This document shows, piece by piece, positions 25,045 to 34,546 of a stretch of DNA of 64,000 nucleotides. Made by a program: the position numbers and the translations under genes. The notes beneath the pieces were generated by a model. The model searched no databases. It was not told the origin of the DNA and worked only from the letters and a program-made list of their open reading frames with translations. Location: positions 106,790 to 170,789 of the forward strand of contig JABHZQ010000004.1 in the NCBI GenBank assembly GCA_018656555.1, in the 5' to 3' direction. How positions within the stretch are numbered: position 1 is the first letter of the stretch; every line of letters begins with the position of its first letter. The stretch is from an archaeon. Lineage in GTDB: Archaea; Nanobdellota; Nanobdellia; SCGC-AAA011-G17; GW2011-AR17.

Positions 25045-26223
25045 TTATCTAAACCTTCTTCTATTTCCACCGAAATTTCTAGAACTTTGGGGTTTCCACT
25101 TAATTTCAACCCTTTGAATCTGTGGCATATCCTCTTTAGAGATGTCAACATCATTATCTCTCAATACTCTTGAGAAGTTTTCATGATCTCTCTCACATAA
25201 AAGGTTCACAGCAGCTCCTTCATTTCCAGCCCGAGCAGTTCTTCCAATTCTGTGTACATATTGTTTACTCTCATTGGGGATATCATAGTTATACACGTGT
25301 GTAACACCCTTAATATCCAACCCTCTAGCAGCAACATCTGTACATACAAGGACAAAAGCCTTACCAGAATTAAATTTCTGTAATAACTGACCCCTTTTCT
25401 GTTGGGAATACCCACCATGAATAGGAACAGCATCTACTCCAAGTAATTTCAAGTTTTTAGCAACAAAATCTACATTTATCCGAGAATTACAAAAAATCAT
25501 AGATAAATTAGCATCTTTACTATTTCTAATCAAATTAACTAACAAAGGGAATTTCATCTTTCCTGGAACATTGTAATAAATTTGACTCAATTTACTTGAA
25601 TCAATATAACATTCCACTGAAACCTTTGTCGGATTTTTCATATGTTTCTTAGTTAAATGAGCAATATCTGTTGGGATTGTAGCTGAAAACAACATAGTCT
25701 GTCTATCTCTAGGACAGTTCTTTATAATTCTCTCTACATCATCAATAAAACCCATATCAAGCATTCTATCAGCTTCATCTAAAACTAGGGTCTTTACCCT
25801 ACTTAAATTTAAAGTACCTCTAGAAAGGTGATCTAAGGTTCTACCTGGAGTACCAATAACTACATCTGCTTTTCTCAAATCATGTATTTGTGGATTAATA
25901 GATAAACCACCATAAATACAAACAATATTTAATTTACAGTATCTTGAAAATTTTCTCAATTCTTGAGCAATTTGCTCAGCTAACTCTCGTGTGGGAGTTA
26001 AAACCAAACTCTGAATACCCTTACCTCGTACAGAATTTTGAATAATACCTGCACCAAAAGCTAAAGTCTTTCCTGAACCAGTAGCAGAACCACCGATTAC
26101 ATCTTGATTATTAAGAACTAATGGAATTATTTTCTCTTGAATCTCACTTGGACTCTCATATCTTGCGTCTTTAATAGCTTTTAATATATCACTATTTATA
26201 CCTAATTCTTCAAATTTTTTCAT
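25045..26223 (-). CDS. DEAD-box RNA helicase
   Basis: The 392-residue core-only helicase has the Q motif region (FEELGINSDILKAIKDARYESPSEIQEKIIPL), motif I ATGSGKT, PTRELAEQ (Ia), GTPGRTLDH (Ib), DEAD (II), SAT (III), then in domain 2 IFCNSRINVDFVA (IV), GLDIKGVTHVYNYD (V) and HRIGRTARAG (VI). A short Arg/Gly tail ends it (SSRNFGGNRRRFR). Its promoter lies about 90 bases upstream (TTTATAAAG near 26308-26316), so the message should have a leader of roughly 60 bases, unusual here. It may remodel structured RNA or ribosomal particles. Confidence 0.93.
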   Translation of the reverse strand: MKKFEELGINSDILKAIKDARYESPSEIQEKIIPLVLNNQDVIGGSATGSGKTLAFGAGIIQNSVRGKGIQSLVLTPTRELAEQIAQELRKFSRYCKLNIVCIYGGLSINPQIHDLRKADVVIGTPGRTLDHLSRGTLNLSRVKTLVLDEADRMLDMGFIDDVERIIKNCPRDRQTMLFSATIPTDIAHLTKKHMKNPTKVSVECYIDSSKLSQIYYNVPGKMKFPLLVNLIRNSKDANLSMIFCNSRINVDFVAKNLKLLGVDAVPIHGGYSQQKRGQLLQKFNSGKAFVLVCTDVAARGLDIKGVTHVYNYDIPNESKQYVHRIGRTARAGNEGAAVNLLCERDHENFSRVLRDNDVDISKEDMPQIQRVEIKWKPQSSRNFGGNRRRFR

Positions 26224-26307
26224 TGTATATATAAAATCAAGAAAAAGTCATTAATTGTAATAACTATGCTTTTTCTCTAACCTCTAATATTAATTCCAAT
26301 TCGGATC

Positions 26308-26334
26308 TTTATAAACCTTTCGGTTGTTACTACT
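26308..26334 (-). promoter_or_regulatory. Promoter with AGTRGTWACA element for DEAD-box helicase
   Basis: On the minus strand AGTAGTAACAA (26334-26324) stands eight bases before the BRE-like CCGAAAGG and TTTATAAAG. This gives a helicase mRNA with a leader of about 60 bases. The element, BRE and TATA match the promoter at 21919-21948 almost base for base. Confidence 0.55.
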
Positions 26335-26407
26335 ATAGAATAAAACATGCATTATTCCATACAAAAACCAAAACCTTTATATATGAGTGGTTCATCTTAA
26401 TATACAC

Positions 26408-26881
26408 ATGGTTGACTTAAGCTCAACAGGAAAAGAGAAAATGAAGAAGGAAGCAGAAAAAGAAACTCTTGAAACACAAAATCAAGAGCTCGTAGAGCAA
26501 ATTCAAAGAATTCAAGCTGAATTCATAAACTATAGAAAAAGAACAGATCTAGAAAAACAAGGTCTTGTAGATTATGGAAAAGAACAAGCAATATTAGATT
26601 TACTTGAAATCTATGAAAACTTTCAAAGAGCAAAAGAGTGCATAGACCAAGAAGGTATTCAATTAATATTCAAACAATTCACAGATTTGCTAAACAAATA
26701 CAAAGTTCAAGCAATTGATAACAAAGGAAAATATGATCCAGAAGTTCATGAAGTTGTTTGTAAAGAAAATAATGAACAAGAAGAAGACATAATTATAGAA
26801 ATTTTCCAAAAAGGTTATACTTACAATGGAAAAGTTTTGAGACCTAGCAAAGTAAAAGTCTCTGGTGGTAAAAATGAGTAA
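26408..26881 (+). CDS. grpE: GrpE, nucleotide exchange factor of DnaK
   Basis: Taking the ATG at 26408, which lies about 26 bases after CTTTATATATGAG (leaderless), the product has 157 residues. A long N-terminal coiled coil (KKEAEKETLETQNQELVEQIQ) leads into the GrpE core AEFINYRKRTDLEKQGLVDYG. The C-terminal beta domain follows (YDPEVHEVVCKENNEQEEDIIIEIFQKGY, then VLRPSKVKVS). It swaps ADP for ATP on DnaK. The gene overlaps the next one by eight bases. The whole grpE-dnaK-dnaJ set is of bacterial descent, as in other mesophilic archaea. Confidence 0.95.
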   Translation: MVDLSSTGKEKMKKEAEKETLETQNQELVEQIQRIQAEFINYRKRTDLEKQGLVDYGKEQAILDLLEIYENFQRAKECIDQEGIQLIFKQFTDLLNKYKVQAIDNKGKYDPEVHEVVCKENNEQEEDIIIEIFQKGYTYNGKVLRPSKVKVSGGKNE

Positions 26882-27197
26882 AATGATATTAACAGCAATG
26901 GTTGAAGAGGGAACTGAATCTTCAGTATTAATTACAGGACAAATGCCAGATCATCAACAACTTCCATCAACATTAAGAGATTTTGCAGGAAGAGAGGTTG
27001 CAATAAGTTTAAGATTTAATTATGATGGATCTAACGATTCTCAAAGAGGAACATTAGATCTTTATGATGAGGCTAGTGGTGCAACAAGATTCGGACCAGT
27101 TAAATTATCAAGAGACACAGTAGAAATGCTTGGCCAATACAAAGCAGGTCAAGAAGTTAATATTTTTGGGAGCCAAACAGGAGAGCTCCGGAGGTAA
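26874..27197 (+). CDS. Small protein of the DnaK operon, LPxxL/beta family
   Basis: The ATG at 26874 lies within the last codons of grpE (overlap of eight bases) and gives 107 residues. The sequence VLITGQMPDHQQLPSTLRDF then AGREVAISLRFNY follows the same order as in the thermosome-operon proteins at 2758-3090 (GTMPQELPPQLAEWKGHHV) and 2018-2353. A GPVKLSRDTVEML stretch resembles IGLKLSTDSLTNI of the first of these. The gene is inside the grpE-dnaK transcript, and dnaK follows after six bases. It could be an accessory factor for chaperones; no family name was recognised. Confidence 0.72.
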   Translation: MSKMILTAMVEEGTESSVLITGQMPDHQQLPSTLRDFAGREVAISLRFNYDGSNDSQRGTLDLYDEASGATRFGPVKLSRDTVEMLGQYKAGQEVNIFGSQTGELRR

Positions 27198-27203
27198 AAG
27201 AAA

Positions 27204-29012
27204 ATGAGTAAAATAATCGGAATAGATTTAGGAACTACTAATTCAGCTGTCTCAGTTTTAGAAGGGGGCAAACCAACTATAATCCCATCATCTGAAGGGG
27301 GAAGAACAGTTCCATCAGTAGTATCCATAAAAAATGGAGAAGTATTAGTTGGAGAAATTGCAAAAAGACAAGCTGTTGCAAATCCATTACATACTATTAG
27401 AAGTATAAAAAGAATCATTGGTACAAATGATAAAGTATCCATTGATGGAAAAGATTACACACCCGAACAAGTCTCTGCAATGATCTTACAAAAAATAAAA
27501 GCAGATGCAGAAGCATATTTGGGACAAAAGGTAACAAAAGCAGTTATCACAGTTCCAGCTTACTTTAATGATAAACAAAGACAAGCAACAAAAGATGCAG
27601 GTAAGATTGCAGGTTTTGAAGTTGAAAGAATTATCAACGAACCAACTGCTGCTTCACTAGCTTATGGTTTAGATAAAGATGGAAGTCATACACTTTTAGT
27701 ATTTGATTTAGGTGGAGGTACATTTGATGTATCTGTTCTAGAACTAGGAGATGGTGTTTTTGAAGTAAAATCCACTTCAGGAGACAACAAACTTGGTGGA
27801 GACGATTTCGACGATAAAATCATAGATTTCCTAGCAACTGAGTTCAAAAAAGATCATGGAATTGATTTAAGAGAAGATCCCGGAGCACATCAAAGATTAA
27901 AAGATGCAGCTGAAAAAGCAAAGATCGAACTATCAGCATCAATGCAAGCTAGTATTAATTTACCTTATGTAACCGCAGATGCTTCAGGACCAAAACACTT
28001 AGACATGACTCTAACAAGAGCAAAGTTTAATGATTTAACATCTGATCTAGTAAAAAGGTGTGAAGGTCCAGTAAAAACTTCATTAAAAGAAGCAAACCTA
28101 ACACCCGATAAAATTGAAAAAGTTTTACTTGTTGGAGGTTCAACTAGAATTCCAGCTGTACAAGAACTTGTAACAACTTTACTAAATAAACAAGGAGAGA
28201 AATCAATCAATCCTGATGAAGCTGTTGCAATTGGAGCATCTATTCAAGGAGGAATTCTTGGAGGAGATGTTAAAGATGTTTTACTTTTAGACGTGACTCC
28301 ACTAACATTAGGAATTGAAACACTTGGAGGAGTATTAACCCCTTTAATACAAAGGAATACAACAATCCCCACAAAGAAAAGCCAAGTCTTCTCAACTGCA
28401 GCGGACAATCAACCAGCAGTAACAATTAATGTTCTGCAAGGTGAAAGGTCAATGGCTACAGACAACACCTCTTTGGGAAGATTTGACTTAGTAGGGATTC
28501 CACCAGCACCTAGAGGAGTTCCACAAGTTGAAGTTACTTTTGACATTGATGCAAATGGAATTGTAAATGTATCTGCAAAAGACAATGGAACTGGTAAAGA
28601 ACAGAAGATAACTGTTACAGGTGGTTCAGGTCTTTCAAAAGAAGATATTGAAAACTTGGTTAAAGCAGCAGAAGCAAATAAAGAAGCAGATTCCAAGAAA
28701 AAGGAAGGTATTGAAATAAGAAACCAAGCAGATACAGTAATCTTCCAAACAGAAAAAATGCTTTCAGAATATGGTGACAAAGTAGATCAAGAAACCAAAG
28801 ATAAGATCACAAAAGAACTTGATAAACTTAAAGAAGAGATTAAGAAAGATGACACCGAAAGTATTAAAAGGCAACTTGAAGATTTGAATAAAGTGGCCAT
28901 GGAATTGGGTCAAAAGATGTATCAACAGCAACAAGCTCAACCTCAAGAAGAGAAAAAAGTTGATGAAAAAGTTGTAGATGCAGAATTTGAGAAGGAGGAA
29001 GATAAAAAATAA
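27204..29012 (+). CDS. dnaK: Hsp70 chaperone DnaK
   Basis: The 602-residue protein has all Hsp70 signatures: [18 protein letters not shown] at the N-terminus, [22 protein letters not shown] near 114, [17 protein letters not shown] near 170, and [13 protein letters not shown] near 310. The linker [15 protein letters not shown] precedes the substrate-binding domain with its [13 protein letters not shown] strand. The helical lid and a charged Gln/Glu/Lys tail end it. It is bacterial-like in type. CGGAGG precedes the start. Its partners GrpE and DnaJ lie on either side. Confidence 0.98.
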   Translation: MSKIIGIDLGTTNSAVSVLEGGKPTIIPSSEGGRTVPSVVSIKNGEVLVGEIAKRQAVANPLHTIRSIKRIIGTNDKVSIDGKDYTPEQVSAMILQKIKADAEAYLGQKVTKAVITVPAYFNDKQRQATKDAGKIAGFEVERIINEPTAASLAYGLDKDGSHTLLVFDLGGGTFDVSVLELGDGVFEVKSTSGDNKLGGDDFDDKIIDFLATEFKKDHGIDLREDPGAHQRLKDAAEKAKIELSASMQASINLPYVTADASGPKHLDMTLTRAKFNDLTSDLVKRCEGPVKTSLKEANLTPDKIEKVLLVGGSTRIPAVQELVTTLLNKQGEKSINPDEAVAIGASIQGGILGGDVKDVLLLDVTPLTLGIETLGGVLTPLIQRNTTIPTKKSQVFSTAADNQPAVTINVLQGERSMATDNTSLGRFDLVGIPPAPRGVPQVEVTFDIDANGIVNVSAKDNGTGKEQKITVTGGSGLSKEDIENLVKAAEANKEADSKKKEGIEIRNQADTVIFQTEKMLSEYGDKVDQETKDKITKELDKLKEEIKKDDTESIKRQLEDLNKVAMELGQKMYQQQQAQPQEEKKVDEKVVDAEFEKEEDKK

Positions 29013-29031
29013 ATTTTTTTATTTTTAAGAA

Positions 29032-29298
29032 ATGCAAGGCGAATATCAAGAACCAAGAAGATTATTAGATCCTTCTAGTCTTGATACTAGATTGCCACCT
29101 CCAGATAAAAGTTATACACCTCCTCAAGAATATAGGCCTCATAATCCACGTGGTTATCCTGGTGATGATACAGGTAAAGTAATTCAAAATGAAAGGGCAG
29201 GTATTTATGCTGGATTTCCCTATGTTGGAGAAACTGGAGATAATGGAATGGGAGCCTTAAAAGCACAGTTTGGTGGAGCCACAATGTCATACCAATGA
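29032..29298 (+). CDS. Proline-rich small protein between dnaK and dnaJ
   Basis: The 88-residue protein is rich in Pro, Gly, Tyr and Asp ([20 protein letters not shown]) and probably disordered in its N-terminal two thirds. The C-terminal part is Gly-rich ([17 protein letters not shown]). No Cys, signal or membrane segment is seen. It ends one base before the dnaJ start at 29300 and so is translated in the chaperone unit. Function is unknown; it could be a DnaK client or cochaperone adaptor. Confidence 0.6.
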   Translation: MQGEYQEPRRLLDPSSLDTRLPPPDKSYTPPQEYRPHNPRGYPGDDTGKVIQNERAGIYAGFPYVGETGDNGMGALKAQFGGATMSYQ

Positions 29299-29299
29299 A

Positions 29300-30379
29300 A
29301 TGAGTAAAGACTATTATGAAAAATTAGGTGTAAAAAAAGATGCTTCTAAAGAGGAAATCAAAAAAGCTTACAAAAATCTAGCAAAAAAATATCATCCTGA
29401 TCTAAATAAAGATAAACCAGAAGCTGAAAAGAAGTTCAAAGAAATTAATGAAGCTTATTCTGCTCTAAGTGATGAGAATAAAAGAGCTAATTATGATAGA
29501 TTTGGAGAAACTGGAGAACAATTCTCTGGTTTTAATCAACAAGGTTTCCAAAACTTTGACTTTGGAGATATATTTGATTCTTTTTTTGGTGGTGGACAAA
29601 GAGGTCCAATGAAAAGAAGAGGAAGGAATCTTAAAACAGAATTAGAATTAAATTTTAAAGATGCTATTTTTGGAATTGAAAAAGAAATAAAAATTACTAA
29701 GTATGATAAATGTGATAAATGTAAAGGTGAAGGTGGAAAAGGAAAAATCTCTTGTCCTGAATGTGCAGGAACTGGAAGAGTAAAAAAATCATATAGAACT
29801 CCTTTTGGTACATTTGCACAATCTTCAACCTGTCCTAGATGTCATGGAGCTGGTGAAGCAGTTGAACATATTTGTGACAAGTGTGATGGAACTGGAAAAG
29901 AAAGTGTTACTAAAAAAGTAAAAGTAAAAGTTCCAGCAGGTGTTGATGATGGTACAACTTTAAGATTATCTAGTGAAGGTGAATTTGGAGAAGCAGGTTA
30001 TGGTGATTTATTTGTAGAATTATTTGTAAAACCAGATGATATTTTTGATAGAAAGGGAGATGACATATATTTAGAACTTCCAGTATCATTTTCACAAGCT
30101 GCATTAGGTGATGAAGTTAAAGTTCCTACAGTTAGGGGCAAAGTTAAAATGAAAATACCTTCAGGTGTTCAATCAGGAACAATGATGAGATTAAAAGGTG
30201 AAGGTGTTGAAAATCTAAATGGTTATGGTACAGGAGATCAACATGTTAAGATTCAAATAGTAACTCCTAAAAAATTAAACAAAACACAAAAAGAATTATT
30301 CAAAAGATTAGCAAAAGAGAATAAAGAAGAACTTAAGATCAAAAAAGGTTTATTTGAAAGATTAAAAGAGAATTTCTAA
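29300..30379 (+). CDS. dnaJ: Chaperone DnaJ (Hsp40, class I)
   Basis: Starting at the ATG at 29300 the product has 359 residues. The J domain has HPD ([18 protein letters not shown]) near residue 33. A Gly/Phe-rich linker follows ([21 protein letters not shown]). Four CxxCxGxG-type zinc repeats lie at about 142-208: [32 protein letters not shown]. The C-terminal substrate-binding domain has [18 protein letters not shown] and ends in a charged tail. It delivers clients to DnaK and stimulates its ATPase. Confidence 0.97.
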   Translation: MSKDYYEKLGVKKDASKEEIKKAYKNLAKKYHPDLNKDKPEAEKKFKEINEAYSALSDENKRANYDRFGETGEQFSGFNQQGFQNFDFGDIFDSFFGGGQRGPMKRRGRNLKTELELNFKDAIFGIEKEIKITKYDKCDKCKGEGGKGKISCPECAGTGRVKKSYRTPFGTFAQSSTCPRCHGAGEAVEHICDKCDGTGKESVTKKVKVKVPAGVDDGTTLRLSSEGEFGEAGYGDLFVELFVKPDDIFDRKGDDIYLELPVSFSQAALGDEVKVPTVRGKVKMKIPSGVQSGTMMRLKGEGVENLNGYGTGDQHVKIQIVTPKKLNKTQKELFKRLAKENKEELKIKKGLFERLKENF

Positions 30380-30400
30380 AAAAAAGAAAAAAAAATTGGC

Positions 30401-30742
30401 TTAATTTCTAGCCATAGTAAACACAGACTTTAGAGCTACGATAATAGTCGCTGGTACGAATAACATCATAATGTTATTCAATATGTTTTGTAAGTACATG
30501 ATTGTACCCATAACATCAGCTCCGAAAGCAGCCACAATAACAAGAATAGTTCCTGCCATTAAAAAAGGGCTAACTTCACCTTCAGTGATGTTTAACAAAC
30601 CAACAACGAGACCGATAACCACTAGAGTCCAGGGTAACCAAGTACCATATGTTACAAAAGCAAATACTACAGCTAGTATAATACCAACTAGAAATGCCCA
30701 AGCACCTAACTTACCTGTATCCATTCGTGATTTTTTTGCCAT
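30401..30742 (-). CDS. Small integral membrane protein
   Basis: The 113-residue protein has four hydrophobic segments: AWAFLVGIILAVVFAFVTYG, WTLVVIGLVVGLLNI, FLMAGTILVIVAAFGADVM and IMMLFVPATIIVAL. The N-terminus is basic (MAKKSRM), so it is probably inside. A very strong GGAGGTGA ribosome site, close to the full anti-SD complement, precedes the start. High translation is therefore likely. No family was recognised. It is convergent with dnaJ. Confidence 0.75.
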   Translation of the reverse strand: MAKKSRMDTGKLGAWAFLVGIILAVVFAFVTYGTWLPWTLVVIGLVVGLLNITEGEVSPFLMAGTILVIVAAFGADVMGTIMYLQNILNNIMMLFVPATIIVALKSVFTMARN

Positions 30743-30788
30743 CGATTGTCACCTCCTTTTACGTAAAAGAATAATAATTCTCAAGCTA

Positions 30789-31583
30789 TCATTGTTTAAA
30801 AACTTTTTGGAATAAGATATTTTCTAAAATTTCATTAATTCCATCAAAATATTTATCTTTAGATACATACCAACCTTCTTTCTTAGCAGTTTCTAAAACT
30901 TTTTCAAAAGAACTTCCCAAAACAAATTTATGCTCAACAATTCTCAAAAAATCTAGATCATTAATATCATCACCAATTCCAAAAGAGGGTTTAGACTTTA
31001 ATTTTTTTATAAAATGCTTAACTGCATTATCCTTACCTGAACTTTTACAGATTATATCTAAACTACCAATATTAATAGTTTGCTTCAACTCTTTGGGTAA
31101 TTTAATATTCTTTTTCAAATCATCTATCTCTTTATTATCAATCTCTCTAATTCTAATAGAAGTCTTTCTTCCTTTATCATCCAAAACCCACTCTTTCAAT
31201 TCTTTTTTAAATTCATTCAACACTTTAACTTCATTATCCAATCTCTTACTCCACTCTTCATCTTCTTTCAAATTTTTATCTAATATGCTACCACCATTTT
31301 CAATAACAAAAGCATGAGCAAAATCTAATTTATGTTTTCTAATCTCAATAGAACTTCTTCTAGCTCCTGTAACCAACACAATATAATACTTCTTAGATAA
31401 CTCTTTAAACAAATCATAAGTTTTTTTACCCATATAAGTATTATAAAACTCAGTAGAAAGATCAAAAGTATCAAACTCCTTACCTTCAACACTAACTCTA
31501 TCATTATTTATGACTTTAACTCCATGAATCTTATCATGAAATAAAATTGTCCCATCAATATCACAAAATATTATACCTTGCAT
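30789..31583 (-). CDS. HAD superfamily phosphatase (Cof/MPGP type)
   Basis: The 264-residue protein has HAD motif I DIDGT at residues 8-12 (nucleophile Asp), motif II VTGARRSS near 72, a Lys in motif III, and GIGDDINDLDFL near 215 (motif IV). The cap domain between is of the C2 type. It hydrolyses small phosphates; mannosyl-3-phosphoglycerate or sugar phosphates are usual for this branch, but the substrate is not visible. Lys/Asn/Ile-rich composition matches the housekeeping class. Confidence 0.83.
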   Translation of the reverse strand: MQGIIFCDIDGTILFHDKIHGVKVINNDRVSVEGKEFDTFDLSTEFYNTYMGKKTYDLFKELSKKYYIVLVTGARRSSIEIRKHKLDFAHAFVIENGGSILDKNLKEDEEWSKRLDNEVKVLNEFKKELKEWVLDDKGRKTSIRIREIDNKEIDDLKKNIKLPKELKQTINIGSLDIICKSSGKDNAVKHFIKKLKSKPSFGIGDDINDLDFLRIVEHKFVLGSSFEKVLETAKKEGWYVSKDKYFDGINEILENILFQKVFKQ

Positions 31584-31620
31584 AAATAAAAGAAATAAAT
31601 TAGTTATTTAATTGTTTCCA

Positions 31621-31998
31621 TTAATGGACAAACTGAACACGATAAATATTACCGGACATACCATCACCAAGAAAGATAAAGTCAGTCATAAATATTGGTT
31701 CTTTTCTTCCTTTAATTTCAATTAAACTTCTATTAGTTCCATTCAACCTTAGGATAGCTGTACCATTAGTACTATGATCTTGTAAAAATAAATTCTCTCT
31801 TTCTACAGTAATAGTACAATGCTCTCTAGAGGGGGGAGATTTAGTAAGTGCTTCAGTAACAACAAGATGATTTTTCCTATCTTTACCAATTTTTACACCT
31901 TCATTTGAAGGAATTTCAATTCTTTGTGTCCTTGCCCATTTAGGCCCAACAAACTCAATTGATTCAACTACAATTTTACTTACCATATAAATATCCAT
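31621..31998 (-). CDS. FHA-domain protein
   Basis: The 125-residue protein is a single FHA domain. It has GVKIGKDRKNHLVVTE, then SPPSREHCTITV with the SxxH site (Ser-Arg-Glu-His), and LQDHSTNGTAILRL. FHA domains bind phosphothreonine peptides. The canonical Arg of the GR motif is replaced by Lys (IGKD), which may weaken phosphate binding. A second FHA domain occurs in the caspase fusion at 58809-59861. The gene is divergent from aIF5B. A Ser/Thr kinase is not seen in this window. Confidence 0.82.
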   Translation of the reverse strand: MDIYMVSKIVVESIEFVGPKWARTQRIEIPSNEGVKIGKDRKNHLVVTEALTKSPPSREHCTITVERENLFLQDHSTNGTAILRLNGTNRSLIEIKGRKEPIFMTDFIFLGDGMSGNIYRVQFVH

Positions 31999-32063
31999 AG
32001 CAAAGCAATATAAAAAGATTTCTATACAAAAACCTTATAAATTATACAAAATCACAAAGAAAT

Positions 32064-33773
32064 ATGCTAAGACAACCACTAATCGTAGTTATGGGAAATG
32101 TAGATGCTGGTAAAACACAACTACTAGATACTATTAGAAAGACTGCTGTCATTAAATCAGAAGCAGGAAAGATCACTCAAATGATATCTTCTTCAATGAT
32201 TCCCCTTAACACAATACAAAAAATCTGTGGAAATCTACTAAATGGTAAGGATATAACAATCCCCGGAGTTGTTTTCATTGACACCCCTGGACATGCAGCT
32301 TTTTCAAACATGAGAAGAAGAGGTGGAAACCTAGCAGACATTGCAATCCTTGTAATAAATATAAATGAAGGAGTAAAACCTCAAACAATTGAGTGTATTG
32401 AAATCCTAAAAAAATATCAAACTCCTTTTGTTATCGCATTAAACAAACTAGATATTGTACCTGGATGGAAAAAGAAAGAAGGAAATGTTTTACAAGAAAT
32501 AGAATCACAAGGCGCTGATGTAAAACAAAATATTGAAAAAAAATTATATGAAATAGTAGGAAAAGTCTTTGAACATGGATTCCAAGCAGAAAGGTTTGAC
32601 AGAGTTGATGATTATACAAAAACAATTGCAATGGTTCCTTGTTCTGCAAAAACAACAGAAGGAATACCTACTCTACTAATGGTTCTAATGGGTCTATCTC
32701 AAAAATTCTTAGAAGAAAAACTGAAAACAGAAGAAAATCTTCCAGGAAAGGCAACAGTACTTGAAGTTAAAGAAGAAAAAGGAATAGGAACAACACTAGA
32801 TCTAATATTATATGAAGGAATTATTAAAGTTAATGATCAAATTGTAGTTGCTGGTTTACACGAACCAATCATAAGTAAGGTTAAAGGAATATTTTTACCT
32901 GATGAAAAAGGAAAATATAAAGGTGTTAAAGAAGTAAAAGCTGCTTCAGGAATAAAAATATCTGCACCAGGTACAAAAGAAGCAATTGCTGGAATGCCAG
33001 TAGAAGTAGTAAAGGGAGATCCTGAAGAAACTAAAGAAAGGATACAAGAAGAGATAGGTGAAGTCCTAATAGAAACAGATGAAGAGGGAATTGTAGTAAA
33101 AGCAGATTCATTAGGTTCATTAGAAGCAGTTCTTGGTATGTTAAAAGATAAAGAGATTGATATCAAAAAAGCATCAGTTGGTAAAGTAACTAAAAAAGAC
33201 ATTGCAGATGCTACTTCTTCAGAAGATGAATTAAACAAAGTAATCTTGTGTTTCAATGTTACTGGAGAATCTAACGAAGTAAGAATAATTGAACATAATG
33301 TTATCTATCAATTAATTGAAGATCTAGAAAAATACAGAGAAGAAAAAAGAAAAGAACTTGAAGCAAAAGAACTAGAAAACCTAACAAAACCAGCAAAAGT
33401 TAAAGTCTTAAGAGGTTGTATGTTCAGACAATCCAATCCATGTGTACTTGGAGTAGAAGTCTTACTAGGAAACATAACTCCTGATGTTGATCTAATCAAA
33501 CCAGATGGCTCAAAAGCCGGACATGTTAAATCAGTACAATTAGAAAATGAAACAGTGAAAAAAGCAGAAAAAGGAAAACAAGTAGCAATTTCATTACCAG
33601 ACATAACTGGTGGAAGACAGGTAAAAGAAGAGGATATTCTAATTGTAGATGTATCTGAACAAGAATTCAAAAAACTAAAAGTACTAAAAAAATACTTAAC
33701 AGAAGACGAAATATTAATTCTAAAAGAAATAGCTGAAATTAAACGAAAAGAGAAAAATACTTGGGGAATCTAA
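32064..33773 (+). CDS. infB: Translation initiation factor aIF5B
   Basis: The 569-residue GTPase joins the ribosomal subunits. G1 is GNVDAGKT at residues 11-18, G3 DTPGH near 76, G4 NKLD near 130, and G5 CSAKT near 195. The beta-barrel domain II and a domain III with ADSLGSLEAVLGML follow, and the C-terminal beta-barrel with VLRGCMFRQSNPCVLGVEVL is full length. A leaderless promoter with AACCTTATAAATTAT lies about 25 bases before the start. Confidence 0.95.
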   Translation: MLRQPLIVVMGNVDAGKTQLLDTIRKTAVIKSEAGKITQMISSSMIPLNTIQKICGNLLNGKDITIPGVVFIDTPGHAAFSNMRRRGGNLADIAILVININEGVKPQTIECIEILKKYQTPFVIALNKLDIVPGWKKKEGNVLQEIESQGADVKQNIEKKLYEIVGKVFEHGFQAERFDRVDDYTKTIAMVPCSAKTTEGIPTLLMVLMGLSQKFLEEKLKTEENLPGKATVLEVKEEKGIGTTLDLILYEGIIKVNDQIVVAGLHEPIISKVKGIFLPDEKGKYKGVKEVKAASGIKISAPGTKEAIAGMPVEVVKGDPEETKERIQEEIGEVLIETDEEGIVVKADSLGSLEAVLGMLKDKEIDIKKASVGKVTKKDIADATSSEDELNKVILCFNVTGESNEVRIIEHNVIYQLIEDLEKYREEKRKELEAKELENLTKPAKVKVLRGCMFRQSNPCVLGVEVLLGNITPDVDLIKPDGSKAGHVKSVQLENETVKKAEKGKQVAISLPDITGGRQVKEEDILIVDVSEQEFKKLKVLKKYLTEDEILILKEIAEIKRKEKNTWGI

Positions 33774-33777
33774 TATT

Positions 33778-34104
33778 CTACATAAAAACTATAATCCCTT
33801 CTCCTTCCGCACCATACCTTGACACTAATTCTGCATATCTCACATTTGCTTCTTCATTAGATATTGCTTGAAAATCTCTAGCACGATGCAACAACGCAAT
33901 AACCATAGTAAGATCTCTTCCCAAATCACCAATAGGAAAACCATCAGAAAGGTCATCCCATCTTCTTTCCAATTCATTTCTAACTCTTCTTCGCTCATAA
34001 GCTTCATAAGCCCCAAAAGCTACATCTAAAGAAGGATCAATAACTCTTCTATTAACAACACTCTTAACTCCAGAATATAATCTATCTCTAAATTTATCAG
34101 TCAT
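33778..34104 (-). CDS. Hypothetical helical protein
   Basis: The 108-residue protein is helical and rich in Arg (FGAYEAYERRRVRNELERRW). It has no cysteine, signal or membrane segment. The stop is four bases from the aIF5B stop on the opposite strand. A TTTATAAA-type box lies about 25 bases before the ATG. Its arginine-rich class matches other unknown genes here. Function unknown. Confidence 0.65.
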   Translation of the reverse strand: MTDKFRDRLYSGVKSVVNRRVIDPSLDVAFGAYEAYERRRVRNELERRWDDLSDGFPIGDLGRDLTMVIALLHRARDFQAISNEEANVRYAELVSRYGAEGEGIIVFM

Positions 34105-34147
34105 AAGAAATCAAAAAAATAACATATTTATAAAATTTACTAATTAT

Positions 34148-34444
34148 CTAAACATTTCTTGCACAGGTTTCAGCAGCATGAGGATTAAAATCAATATCTC
34201 TAGTTATAGTATGATACCACTTAGCACCCCTACAAATACCCCCTAAGCCACATCCATAAGAAATAGTAGTATTTGGAGCCTTAGGCATACCAGCATAAAC
34301 ATGCGCTTCTGGAGGAACTATATTTTCTGGATCCATAACAGATAAACTATTACTAACATCCCATAAAACTCTTTCAAATTCAGTAGTGGGTCTAGTAACA
34401 ACTTGTAAATGCTTGCATATATCCCCTGATCTAAATTCTACCAT
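34148..34444 (-). CDS. Hypothetical cysteine-containing protein
   Basis: The 98-residue protein has C-GLGGI-C near residue 65 and single Cys residues at about 10 and 94, which could bind metal or form disulfides. The sequence is otherwise soluble, with a Pro-rich middle (ENIVPPEAHVYAGMPKAPN). It has a typical leaderless promoter, GGTTTATAAATAAG. It is divergent from rps6e. No family was recognised. Confidence 0.6.
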   Translation of the reverse strand: MVEFRSGDICKHLQVVTRPTTEFERVLWDVSNSLSVMDPENIVPPEAHVYAGMPKAPNTTISYGCGLGGICRGAKWYHTITRDIDFNPHAAETCARNV

Positions 34445-34546
34445 ACCTCAACAAGAAAATTTCTTATTTATAAACCTTATGTCACTCTTATCAATAGTGA
34501 ATAGGTATACAAAAACTTTATAAATAAAACAAAATCCATACTCCTT

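Noticed and set aside
32431..32655. Leucine/phenylalanine-rich minus-strand frame in aIF5B
   Set aside because: Antisense shadow of a conserved GTPase gene; hydrophobicity comes from Lys/Glu codons read backwards.
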